Origin: Pseudoalteromonas sp. GCY
GTDB lineage: Bacteria; Pseudomonadota; Gammaproteobacteria; Enterobacterales; Alteromonadaceae
Assembly (NCBI RefSeq): GCF_016695175.1
Contig: NZ_CP068022.1
Location: 1,102,001 to 1,166,000 of the forward strand
DNA: 64,000 nucleotides
Reading direction: 5' to 3'
In this document: piece by piece, positions 17,969 to 26,686 of the stretch
Layout of the letters: every line of letters starts with the position of its first letter
Position numbering within the stretch: position 1 is the first letter of the stretch
Notes under the pieces: generated by a model
Seen by the model: only the letters and a program-made list of their open reading frames with translations
Database searches by the model: none
What the model was told of the DNA's origin: nothing
Made by a program: the position numbers and the translations under genes

Positions 17969-19195
17969 TTAAAAATAGGTAGAAATGGTTTGGGTGATCA
18001 CCCAATCTCGCTCGACAACACCAATTTGTCGCCACTTATCAAAGGTCAAGCAAGGATGAGAAGTCGAAAAGCAGAGCATATCGCCAACCTGTACCTCGCA
18101 CCCAGATGCAATACTTACCATAGCATGTTGATCCATGATTGTTTCGACCTTTACCGCGCCGCCTAATGAGCACAGCTGCTTTGACGGCGGAGAGTAAATC
18201 AGCTCAGGTGTGGGCATGCCAGCATCAAATGCGACATCCCTTTTACCCATGCCAACTATCGCGACCCCCGGCTCTGGAGTCGAAAGCACGTAAGCCCATA
18301 TGCTTAAGCTCGACACCAAACTTTCCCCCAAATCGCAAGCGAGGTTGCTCCGTGATAACACAGCTTGCTGCGCATCCTGATAGATCCCGGTATCGTGAAT
18401 AAGGTAGCAGCCGGGACGGATCACAAAACGAAATTGCTGAGCCAGTTCACTTTTGTTTAGTGTATTTGCCACGACATCATACCAAGCAGAACCCGCGCCT
18501 GTGATAATAGGCAATGCCTTTGAAAATACGCTTTTTTGCAGTAAACCTTCCGCCGCTTTCATTACCGAGCCAACAAATTTGGCGATCCTTTGCTCGGCAT
18601 TATCACCGTGGATCACGCCTTCATAAAATCCAATACCTGCAATCTCTAAGCTAGCATACTGTTGGCATACATTGACTAGCTGCTCTAACGTTGCAAGATC
18701 GCGCCAACCAGCGCGACCACCTTCAACCCCCACTTCGAGTAAAATGGAAATACGCAGCGAATGCTGAGTAAAAAATGTGCCTAAAGCATGGGCATTTGCA
18801 ATAGAGTCAACAAAACAATAGAGCTCAACATCAGTATCAGTAAGCATGTTAGCAACTTGCTTCATATGATATTCGCCAACAAGTTGATTCGCTAAGATCA
18901 CTCGTTTTGCGCCCGCGACTATGGCTACGGAAACTTGTGGTACGGTCGCTACCGTGATGGCCCATGCGCCATGTTCAAGCTGTAGTTTAAATAGCGCTGG
19001 TGACATCGTTGTCTTGCCGTGAGGCGCCAATAATACTTGGCTTTCCTTTGCAAAATTCGCCATCCAATTTGCGTTGTGACTGATAGCGTCTTGCTTTATC
19101 ACTGCAACTGGCAAACTTACTTGCTCTGCGAGAATATCCCAGCCGCTATTATCTAGTTGCAGTGGGTCGCCAGTGCCTTTCGCTAATATTGTCAT
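17969..19195 (-). CDS. PLP fold-type III D-amino-acid dehydratase/aldolase family, probable D-glucosaminate dehydratase
   Basis: The 408-residue protein has the alanine-racemase-like barrel with the PLP lysine in LLAPHGKTTMSP and a C-terminal metal site typical of D-serine dehydratases and D-threonine aldolases (QHAMVSI and FSTSHPCLTFDKW). In this operon it should convert glucosaminate to 2-keto-3-deoxygluconate plus ammonia, the step before the KDG kinase. D-glucosaminate dehydratases are known to require PLP and a divalent metal. D-threonine or D-serine activity is the alternative. The gene ends 13 bases before the regulator and follows the receptor gene by 106 bases. Confidence 0.85.
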   Translation of the reverse strand: MTILAKGTGDPLQLDNSGWDILAEQVSLPVAVIKQDAISHNANWMANFAKESQVLLAPHGKTTMSPALFKLQLEHGAWAITVATVPQVSVAIVAGAKRVILANQLVGEYHMKQVANMLTDTDVELYCFVDSIANAHALGTFFTQHSLRISILLEVGVEGGRAGWRDLATLEQLVNVCQQYASLEIAGIGFYEGVIHGDNAEQRIAKFVGSVMKAAEGLLQKSVFSKALPIITGAGSAWYDVVANTLNKSELAQQFRFVIRPGCYLIHDTGIYQDAQQAVLSRSNLACDLGESLVSSLSIWAYVLSTPEPGVAIVGMGKRDVAFDAGMPTPELIYSPPSKQLCSLGGAVKVETIMDQHAMVSIASGCEVQVGDMLCFSTSHPCLTFDKWRQIGVVERDWVITQTISTYF

Positions 19196-19270
19196 TGTTT
19201 ATTCAAATCCTTGAGTTTAAACATTAATTCCCCACGTCAAAATAGCACATTGACTTACTGCGATTGGTAT

Positions 19271-19293
19271 AAGGCCAAGCTGCATTTGGCCTT
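19271..19293 (-). other. Intercistronic hairpin after the TonB receptor gene
   Basis: AAGGCCAA at 19271-19278 pairs with TTGGCCTT at 19286-19293. It lies between the TonB receptor stop and the dehydratase start and has no T run. It may reduce read-through or protect the receptor transcript, giving the receptor higher expression than the catabolic genes. Confidence 0.45.
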
Positions 19294-19301
19294 TGCTGAC
19301 A

Positions 19302-22300
19302 TTAGAAAGTCGCACGGACGCTCAATGCAAAACGCCTATCCGTGGTAAAGTTGAGTGCCTGCGTTTTTGTCCCAGCTTGGTCCATCTGATACTTGGTTTT
19401 GGTTTCCGTATCCAATAAATTGCTGGCTTCAAAACCCACTTTCCAATGGTCGTTGATGGTGTAATACAGACTTGCGTCCATCATACCTGACGCCTCTGCA
19501 TAGGCAGGGACATACTCTTCAGATTCCCTCAGTGTGAGCAAATACTCAGAGCGCCAAGTGTATGCAAGGCGAAAAGAAATATCCTCGTACTCATACATAC
19601 CGATGATATTAAAGTTTTGATCTGAGTAACCTTGTAGCGGCAAACCTCCAAACACTCGGAAGGTATTACGATTATCGGTCAGCGGGTTACCATTTTCATC
19701 GAAACCAAGCGTGCCTTTCGAGACTTCATTTGGATCTTCAAGTCCATCTTGATCGATATAGGTAAAGTTAAGTTGCAAACCTAAACCGCTCCATGCACCC
19801 GGTAACATGTCGTAGAATTGTGAGTAGGAAAACTCCATCCCACGAATGGTGCCAGAGCCCGTGTTAGCGGGGCCGTAAGCAGAGACATCATAATCTTCGC
19901 CGCCATAAGACACATCAAGATCAAAGGCGCGGCTACGGATTATATTATCTAGCTTTTTGTGGAATAGCCCTACCGTCACATAACCTGCGGACGCGAAATA
20001 CCATTCGGTAGTTAAATCGGTATTGATTGCTTCTTCAGGCTCTAAATATGGGTTCCCAGAAAGCGCGGTTAGACTGATATCGTCTAGCCCAACAACGGGG
20101 TTAGTTGCCTCGTCGTAATCAGCGCCGGGAGTTTGTAGCACGCGAGTGTAATCCAAGTTAAGAATACTGATATTTCTGGCATCAACTAAACTTGGGTAAT
20201 ACAGCGCTTTTGATGCACCAAATCGCACCACTACGTCTTCTGATACACCAAAACTCAAATTTAAGCTCGGAAGCAAAGTGCTGTAATCTGTGCCATCAAC
20301 GGTACTGAGTTTAGACTCTCCCCCAGCAATATCGTAATATCGCTTATATTCTGCTTGTTGCATCACATTATTAAGTGATGTCCCCTCTTCACCACGCTTG
20401 ATAAGGGCCGGTTGCACCAAAGCGCCCGTAGACTCAAGTTGATAGTTTACGTAGCGCAGGCCAACATTGCCCACCACAGGAATGTCTTGAAACTCGAAGT
20501 CAAAATCACCGCGAATGTAAAATTCAGTACGCTTCTCGTTAGTCGAACTTATATTGTGTGCGGCGAATGGACCTTCAACGCGATTGGGTTTGTCTGCATA
20601 AGGTACATAAGTGCCAGAGCATGTGCCGTTGTTTGCCGCACTGTTGGTGGCATTGTGCCAACCATCACGACAACCTTGGCGCAAAGAGTCGGCGTAGTTT
20701 TTCACCAAATCCATACTTGGGAACAAGAAGTTATTGACTGGCCCCTGTAATACCTGACCATTGTAATAATCTGAAAAATCAACGCGCTCAAATAATTCTG
20801 GACGATTTACCGCCGCGGCGGCATTTCGGTCATCTTGGATCCAAGGGGTGCCAATTGCAGACCAGCCCTCGTAAGCGGTATCTCGTACCGTTAAGTCTTT
20901 ATCTGACATATAAAAACCGGAACTGACACTCGTGAAATGACCGTCTAGCTCATACTTAAAATCCAGTTTAACGCTGTCTGATTCTGCCGTATTGCGCTCA
21001 ACCTGCTCCATACCGCTGCCCAAAAACAGGTTAGGCACAGGTCCATTCCAATCTTCATTGGGTGACCAACCTGCCGTTAGAATATTGTCACTGAGAAACT
21101 CAACTGTCGGCCTTGAGCCACGCATATCGAGGAAATAAGGCGAGACAACGTGGACATGGTTTCCCCGTGTTTGACCCGACATACTGTAGTTTTGCACCTC
21201 TTTGTCGGAATCGATCCGCTGGTAATCAAAATCGACCGTCAACCTATCTATTGGTTTTAACGTTAGCTTAAATGAAGTGTCCTTCACGGTATTTTCGTTG
21301 TAATTCCAGCGGCTACGATAAAAGAACGGTGTTTCTGGGCTCACGCCAAGAGCGATGCCGGAAGTCACAAAACCATCATCTGTAGTTAGTGGATGGCCAC
21401 TTTCCGTATTTTCAGTCCAATTTTGTGAAGATCCCATAAAACCTTTAAACCCTTGAGCTGCTTGTCCTATTTGGCGCTCGTTCCACTCAAGAGATGCTTC
21501 TGAGCGAATGTGCTCTAATGTCGCAACTATGGTCTCATCGGCATTTGCCCACTGCAGTGAAGAGGTTAAGCCAGTACGTTCACGGTCATTGGTTGCTGTG
21601 CTCATATGGATAGCGACAGGCACATGCCATACACTGCCAGCTGGTTGCCCTGGTAAAGCGGGGCCATCCACAGGCGATGATGGATCAACACCTGTTATGC
21701 CACCCCATTGATCCAAGGTAGGAATAAAGGAATCGCCTCGAGAGTGGAAGTTGCCAAGACCAACACCATCTCCTCGAGTCTGATATTCTGATGAAGACGC
21801 CGCAATTAAAAATCCGAACTTACCTGCACTGGTTTCCCAACTGTCGGAAAACAACGCAGAAAACGAAGGCGTCACTTCTTCTCTAAAGTCGCCATAATTG
21901 GCCTTTGCATTGAACGAGATAAGCCGCTCATCAGAGTCGAATGGTTTGCGGGTGATGAGGTTTACCGTGCCGGATATACCGCCAGAAATAAGATCCGCAG
22001 TTTGGTTTTTAACCACTTCCACCGCACCTAGCAATTCAGCAGGAAAGTCTTCATAGCTCAAACCGCCTGACGGATTTGCACTAAAAGCGTCTCTGCCATT
22101 CACCTCTGAGCGAACCCTGTCTAAGCCGCGAACCAGCACACCTGTACCTTCATCGGCATAGTGTTTAGGGTCATCGGATGATGCAAATCGCTCAATCGTA
22201 ACACCCGGCACACGCTGCAGCGCTTCAGTCACCGATTTGTCTGGTAACGCCCCGATATCTGACGCCGTGATCACGTCTTTGACCGTATCTGCGAAGCGCT

Positions 22301-22520
22301 TAATGTTTTGGGCGCTATTGATACTGCCTCGGATCCCTCGAACTTCAATTACTTCAACCGCTTCGTTCTCAGTCGCAGATTTGACATCGCTGTCATTTTG
22401 ACCCACAGTTTCAGCGGCAACCCAAAGTGGAGAAAGCCCAAGAAGTACAGATGAGACCGCAAGGCCCAGTTTGCTTCGTTTAGGGTTATATTTACCAATA
22501 TCGGTGACTAGTTTTGACAT
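19302..22520 (-). CDS. TonB-dependent receptor, likely for oxidised chitooligosaccharides
   Basis: The 1072-residue protein has a signal peptide (ending near WVAAE) and a long N-terminal segment. The TonB-box-like EVIEVRGIRGS is followed by a plug domain (DIGALPDKSVTEALQRVPGV, then VLVRGLDRVRSEVNG) and a large barrel ending in FALSVRATF. The IEVRGIRGSI and LPDKSVTEAL signatures are typical of receptors in carbohydrate loci of Alteromonadales. It is the promoter-proximal gene of the minus-strand cluster. By context it imports C1-oxidised chitin oligomers across the outer membrane for the periplasmic GH20 enzyme. Confidence 0.9.
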   Translation of the reverse strand: MSKLVTDIGKYNPKRSKLGLAVSSVLLGLSPLWVAAETVGQNDSDVKSATENEAVEVIEVRGIRGSINSAQNIKRFADTVKDVITASDIGALPDKSVTEALQRVPGVTIERFASSDDPKHYADEGTGVLVRGLDRVRSEVNGRDAFSANPSGGLSYEDFPAELLGAVEVVKNQTADLISGGISGTVNLITRKPFDSDERLISFNAKANYGDFREEVTPSFSALFSDSWETSAGKFGFLIAASSSEYQTRGDGVGLGNFHSRGDSFIPTLDQWGGITGVDPSSPVDGPALPGQPAGSVWHVPVAIHMSTATNDRERTGLTSSLQWANADETIVATLEHIRSEASLEWNERQIGQAAQGFKGFMGSSQNWTENTESGHPLTTDDGFVTSGIALGVSPETPFFYRSRWNYNENTVKDTSFKLTLKPIDRLTVDFDYQRIDSDKEVQNYSMSGQTRGNHVHVVSPYFLDMRGSRPTVEFLSDNILTAGWSPNEDWNGPVPNLFLGSGMEQVERNTAESDSVKLDFKYELDGHFTSVSSGFYMSDKDLTVRDTAYEGWSAIGTPWIQDDRNAAAAVNRPELFERVDFSDYYNGQVLQGPVNNFLFPSMDLVKNYADSLRQGCRDGWHNATNSAANNGTCSGTYVPYADKPNRVEGPFAAHNISSTNEKRTEFYIRGDFDFEFQDIPVVGNVGLRYVNYQLESTGALVQPALIKRGEEGTSLNNVMQQAEYKRYYDIAGGESKLSTVDGTDYSTLLPSLNLSFGVSEDVVVRFGASKALYYPSLVDARNISILNLDYTRVLQTPGADYDEATNPVVGLDDISLTALSGNPYLEPEEAINTDLTTEWYFASAGYVTVGLFHKKLDNIIRSRAFDLDVSYGGEDYDVSAYGPANTGSGTIRGMEFSYSQFYDMLPGAWSGLGLQLNFTYIDQDGLEDPNEVSKGTLGFDENGNPLTDNRNTFRVFGGLPLQGYSDQNFNIIGMYEYEDISFRLAYTWRSEYLLTLRESEEYVPAYAEASGMMDASLYYTINDHWKVGFEASNLLDTETKTKYQMDQAGTKTQALNFTTDRRFALSVRATF

Positions 22521-22930
22521 TTTGTTGTTCCTTTCTTCTTTTTAAAAACCAGTGAAAAAGCCAGCAATGCCATCACTAGCACCACAGCCCAAAAACCTAC
22601 CACACTGTGATGTGCTCTAAACGCCCCCCAACACACCACATGTTACTTACTAACAAAAAAGCAAGATTGCACTGTTACTTTTTAACATTACAGACTAAAA
22701 AGCAAACACTTTTTTGCGAAAAATTTGGATATGTGGACTATGGTTTTGAAATGTAAGGAATTAAAATTAGTTACATCTAATCTGGTGTTTAAGAGGGAAT
22801 ATTGACAGTTGCGTTTACATATCCGGTTAATGACTTGTTCAAGTAGCTTTAAATCGAATGAGTTTTGTATTCAGTTTGCCGTACACCAGCGGGAAAAATT
22901 AAGAAGCCAAATTATCAACAACTAAGCACT
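22521..22930. other. Control region upstream of the oxidised-chitin cluster
   Basis: No gene is seen in these 410 bases. They must contain the promoter of the receptor gene, and read-through or termination of arfB. Two TGTTACTT repeats 32 bases apart are the clearest ordered signal. A second similarity is CTAACAAAAAAGCAA near 22650 against CTAAAAAGCAA near 22695. Confidence 0.5.
22641..22680 (+). promoter_or_regulatory. Candidate operator repeats upstream of the TonB receptor
   Basis: TGTTACTT occurs at 22641 and 22673 in the same orientation, 32 bases apart, close to three helical turns, in the upstream region of the receptor gene. The likely binder is the RpiR protein at 17083-17955. This is inference from position only. 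Confidence 0.3.
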
Positions 22931-23344
22931 TTACCAATTCACCGAGCCCCTCAGTGATTTGGTTTGGCCGCGTTTGGTCTTTTGATTCAGACGTTTCTTT
23001 TGCGAGCTTTTTGTTGGCTTGGTTGCTCTGCGTGCTTTTTCAACTTTAGTGGCTTCTAGGATCAGTGTTTTTAGCCGCTCCAAGGCATCTTCCTTATTTT
23101 GCTCTTGAGTACGAAAACTCTGCGCTTTAAGCACAATGACACCCTCTTTGGTCACTCTAGAGTCTTTAAGTGCAAGTAGACGCGCTTTGTAAAAGTCAGG
23201 CAGTGTTGAGCGATTGATATCGAACCTAAGATGAATGGCGCTGGAGACTTTATTGACGTTTTGCCCACCCGCACCTTGTGCGCGAATAGCGGAAATATCG
23301 ATTTCCCACTCTGCTAGTGTGACATTATTTGAGATTTTAAGCAT
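22931..23344 (-). CDS. arfB: Alternative ribosome-rescue factor B (peptidyl-tRNA hydrolase)
   Basis: The 137-residue protein carries the class I release-factor GGQ motif (AIRAQGAGGQNVNKVSSAIHLRF) and a basic, lysine-rich C-terminal tail (KSSQKKRLNQKTKRGQTK). These are the two defining parts of ArfB/YaeJ: the GGQ releases the nascent chain and the tail enters the empty mRNA channel of stalled ribosomes. Length is normal. It is downstream of the ABC transporter genes on the same strand. Its ribosome site lies in the arm of a long hairpin (23349-23398). Confidence 0.93.
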   Translation of the reverse strand: MLKISNNVTLAEWEIDISAIRAQGAGGQNVNKVSSAIHLRFDINRSTLPDFYKARLLALKDSRVTKEGVIVLKAQSFRTQEQNKEDALERLKTLILEATKVEKARRATKPTKSSQKKRLNQKTKRGQTKSLRGSVNW

Positions 23345-23348
23345 AGTA

Positions 23349-23398
23349 ATTTCAAGCCTCCGTTTGCCATTTTAGCAAAGTAACGGAAGGCTTGAAAT
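23349..23398 (-). promoter_or_regulatory. Leader hairpin covering the arfB ribosome-binding site
   Basis: Arms at 23349-23365 and 23382-23398 pair over about 15 positions with one mismatch, and an inner TTTGC/GCAAA pair extends the stem. On the arfB transcript the GGAGG of the leader falls in the arm nearest the start codon. There is no T run after it, so it is more likely a translational control element, or a transcript stabiliser, than a simple terminator. Confidence 0.55.
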
Positions 23399-23424
23399 AG
23401 CAGCGGTAAGCGCGGAGCGTGTAG

Positions 23425-24639
23425 CTATGCCGTACGAGTTGCGATAGCTGGAGGTACTCTTGCAGCAATCATAGCAGGATAAGTCACTGCCAACTGACCT
23501 GCGAGCAGCATTACTATCGCACCTGCAATCAAATAATCACCGGGTACACTAGTAAGCCCAAAGTAATTAACCAAATAAATATTCGCAGTGATTGCGATGA
23601 TTATGCCCAGTGTAATGCCAAATAAAGACACCACCGCATTTTCAATCATAAAGTAACGTAGAATGTCGGCCTGAGTCGCCCCAAGAGCACGACGAGTACC
23701 GATTTGCTTACGACGTTTATAGACTGTATATCTTGCTTGACCAAAGATCCCCAGCATAGTTACACACGCCAAGGCTGCGATCACCGCTTTTAGCGTTTGG
23801 CTCACCGCATAATCCGCTTGTAAATTTTCCGTTTTTATTTGCTCGAAGGATTTAAAGGCATCAAGTTGACGGCCAGGCTTTTTAAGCATTAAGGCTTGAA
23901 CTTCATCCATTGCAACTTCTCTTTGGCCAGGCTTTGCTTTTACTACTATGATGCTTTCTTCATAATGTTCTCTAACCGAACTTATTACGGTCATATCGTA
24001 AGCGTACCAAAACCGCCAAGGTGACTTCATAGTTTCAACGATACCCACAACCTTCTGCGGTACCGATTCAACATAAATAGTTTCTCCAATCACACTGCGC
24101 CAATCGTTAGGACGAATTTTATGTGCCAAGTCCTGCGAAACTAACACGCTAGCTGATTCCGTATGGCCATCAAAATACGTGTGTACCACATCATTATGTT
24201 GTAAGTTTCTACCCGCAACCACTCGTAGCCCAAGCGTATCTACAATGGTGTCATCCGAACCATAGTAGCCTGCATGAGTTATCCTTTCATCTTCCTCAGG
24301 GGTTAAACCAACATCTAGTGAGCGACCCCAGTTAGTAAGCGGCATACTAGTAATCGTACTTACACTCTCAACACTGGCTAGTGCACGAATATCGGCAAGG
24401 TCGGTATCAAGGGCTGCATTTTTTTCTTCATCGCTGCCTTCAAAATGAGTTCTAAAACTGAACAACTGGCTCTCGGCTAACCCTGTCGGTTGCACCAATT
24501 CTTGCTCTTTAAGTACCATCATATAAATGGCATTAACCAAAATTGTAAATGTCAGCGCAATTTGCAATATCAGTAGTAGCGGAGAAGCCTTATTTTTGTT
24601 TAAGGTTTTTAAAATTGGCAATAGATCTCTCATGGTCAT
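23425..24639 (-). CDS. ABC exporter permease, MacB/FtsX type (second permease)
   Basis: The 404-residue membrane protein has an N-terminal helix, a large periplasmic domain of about 230 residues, then three C-terminal helices (starting near VIAALACVTMLGIFG). The RRKQIGTRRALGAT motif of FtsX-like permeases precedes the final pair. It lies four bases after the first permease gene. The heterodimeric permease plus ATPase plus adaptor layout matches exporters of peptides, macrolides or lipoproteins. Substrate is unknown. Confidence 0.9.
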   Translation of the reverse strand: MTMRDLLPILKTLNKNKASPLLLILQIALTFTILVNAIYMMVLKEQELVQPTGLAESQLFSFRTHFEGSDEEKNAALDTDLADIRALASVESVSTITSMPLTNWGRSLDVGLTPEEDERITHAGYYGSDDTIVDTLGLRVVAGRNLQHNDVVHTYFDGHTESASVLVSQDLAHKIRPNDWRSVIGETIYVESVPQKVVGIVETMKSPWRFWYAYDMTVISSVREHYEESIIVVKAKPGQREVAMDEVQALMLKKPGRQLDAFKSFEQIKTENLQADYAVSQTLKAVIAALACVTMLGIFGQARYTVYKRRKQIGTRRALGATQADILRYFMIENAVVSLFGITLGIIIAITANIYLVNYFGLTSVPGDYLIAGAIVMLLAGQLAVTYPAMIAARVPPAIATRTA

Positions 24640-24643
24640 GCTC

Positions 24644-25975
24644 CTACAGGTTTTTTAGCTGACTAGATGGTTGTACTTTTGCCGCATGTAAAGTCGGTAG
24701 CAAACCAAAAGTCACAGCACTCACCACAGCCAATACAATCGTCATGATGACTATACCTGCAGTCATCTCAAGCATCTCAGCGTAAAGATGACTGTATAAT
24801 TGCGCTGTGACACTCAAGCCAATTTGCGCAAGTAATAGCCCAAGTATTCCGCCCAATAGCCCAATAATACAGGTCTCAACAGTAAACTGAGTGATAATAT
24901 CTTGTTTAGAAGCTCCAACCGCTCTACGAAGCCCAACTTCACCAGCTTTGCCATGAAATTTTGCGACCATCATAGCCATACAGTTAAGCAGACAAACCAC
25001 AAGAAATGCGAATGCAAGCCACACTGCTACATTGCCATCATCTTTAATAATTTTTCTTTCAATTAATTGCTCCTTTACATTAAATAATTGATGTAAAGGC
25101 TCTCGTAAAAAGCGACCATACTCTCTTTGTTCCATCGAGTAATTAATCAAAAAGTCCATGTAATTATTGCGCTCTGCCGCAGAGTTTAGTTCAACCCAAT
25201 ACGAAACCCATACGCATTCAGACGCTAAAATTGCCGAAAATGAGTCATCCTCGGGTTCTTTCCAGCACTGATAAGACACATCGGAGCCAGTCCACAACTC
25301 GTTATTGATTTGCGCTTGGAATGGGACAATCACGTCTCTAGGTTTGTTGAATGCACGAGTCCTGTAATCAAAAAACTTAGGGATGGGATACCAATCATCG
25401 GTAACACCAACCACTCGGTACTGTAAGTCCCCTAAGAGCAATGACTTACCGACGGAGTTTTCTCCACCAAATAACTTATCATTCAGTTCGCTACTGATCA
25501 CCGCAACTTGCTGCCCATCCTGATCGGCAATTTCATCCCATGCACCACCAAACTTAAACGGCACCTCAAACATGTTGAACATGTCACGGTATGCACTTCG
25601 GATTGGGGTCATTTTTGCTTCAGTGATTGACTGCTCTGTGGTGCGAGTCATTATTTTGAAACTACCAAGAGGCGTTTGATTAACGCCCTGTTTCGCATTT
25701 TGTAGATTTATTGCATCTTGATAGGTAAGAATAAAAGGTGGAACTTCTTTCCCTTGGGAAATATTGAACGGCTTATCTGGGCCATAGCTATTCAATCGAA
25801 CATTAAACAAGCGGTCACTTTTTGTAGGGATCGGATCTTTTTGTAGCAGATAACTCACTGTATAAGTTGTCATTGCTGCGCCAATTCCAATCGCGATTGT
25901 CATAATCATTAACAATGATAAAAAAGGCGTTTTCCGCAATGAGATAAGCGCTAATTTAAGATAGTAACTAAACAT
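24644..25975 (-). CDS. ABC exporter permease, MacB/FtsX type (first permease)
   Basis: The 443-residue protein shares the layout of its neighbour: N-terminal helix (SLLMIMTIAIGIGAAMTTY), a large periplasmic MacB-like domain, and three C-terminal helices with the GLRRAVGASKQDI motif. It follows the ATPase gene by nine bases and is followed after four bases by the second permease gene. The two permeases are only distantly alike, suggesting a heterodimer. Confidence 0.9.
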   Translation of the reverse strand: MFSYYLKLALISLRKTPFLSLLMIMTIAIGIGAAMTTYTVSYLLQKDPIPTKSDRLFNVRLNSYGPDKPFNISQGKEVPPFILTYQDAINLQNAKQGVNQTPLGSFKIMTRTTEQSITEAKMTPIRSAYRDMFNMFEVPFKFGGAWDEIADQDGQQVAVISSELNDKLFGGENSVGKSLLLGDLQYRVVGVTDDWYPIPKFFDYRTRAFNKPRDVIVPFQAQINNELWTGSDVSYQCWKEPEDDSFSAILASECVWVSYWVELNSAAERNNYMDFLINYSMEQREYGRFLREPLHQLFNVKEQLIERKIIKDDGNVAVWLAFAFLVVCLLNCMAMMVAKFHGKAGEVGLRRAVGASKQDIITQFTVETCIIGLLGGILGLLLAQIGLSVTAQLYSHLYAEMLEMTAGIVIMTIVLAVVSAVTFGLLPTLHAAKVQPSSQLKNL

Positions 25976-25984
25976 AACTTATCC

Positions 25985-26674
25985 TTAAGCAATGGCCTTA
26001 TCGTAGTTCTTTCTCTCGCTCAACATACCATCACGGATTTCAATAATACGCTGAGCTTTCGCCGCTTGTTGAGCATCATGAGTCACCATCACAATGCTCG
26101 TTCCCTGCGCATTGATATCTTTGAGCAGTTCCATAATACCATCGGCCATTTTACTATCTAAGTTGCCCGTTGGCTCATCGGCGAGTAGAAAGGACGGTTT
26201 ACCAGCTATCGCTCGAGCAATTGCTACCCGTTGCTGTTGACCTCCAGACAGTTGCGATGGGTAATGCGCTTTGCGTGATGCAAGACCCACTTTATTCAAC
26301 GCATCCATGATCCGCTCGTGGCGCTCTTTTGATGATAATTTGCGATAGCGTAAGGGCATATCAACATTATCGTAAAGGTTTAACTCAGGAATTAAATTAA
26401 AGCTTTGGAAAATAAAGCCGACCTTTTCATTACGCAGCTTTGACTTGGCTTTATCACTTAACTTTTCAACATTGACACCATCCAGCTCATAACTGCCATC
26501 GCAGAAGTCCTCTAATAAGCCGGTGATATTTAAAAAGGTCGTTTTGCCTGAGCCTGACGGGCCAATAACGGCGACAAATTCTCCTTGCTCTATACTCAAG
26601 TCAAATGGCTGCAAAGCTTGAGTTTTTATTGTGTCTGTATAGTAAGCTTTTGATAGGTGACGCATGGATAGCAT
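25985..26674 (-). CDS. ABC exporter ATP-binding protein (MacB/LolD type)
   Basis: The 229-residue ATPase has Walker A GPSGSGKTTFLN, the Q-loop GFIFQSFNLIPELN, signature LSGGQQQRVAIARA, and Walker B FLLADEPTGNLD followed by the H-loop VMVTHD. These patterns place it in the MacB/LolD subfamily, which powers substrate extrusion from the periplasmic side. It lies 12 bases after the adaptor gene and nine bases before the first permease. Confidence 0.95.
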   Translation of the reverse strand: MLSMRHLSKAYYTDTIKTQALQPFDLSIEQGEFVAVIGPSGSGKTTFLNITGLLEDFCDGSYELDGVNVEKLSDKAKSKLRNEKVGFIFQSFNLIPELNLYDNVDMPLRYRKLSSKERHERIMDALNKVGLASRKAHYPSQLSGGQQQRVAIARAIAGKPSFLLADEPTGNLDSKMADGIMELLKDINAQGTSIVMVTHDAQQAAKAQRIIEIRDGMLSERKNYDKAIA

Positions 26675-26686
26675 GTTGCAGCTCCT

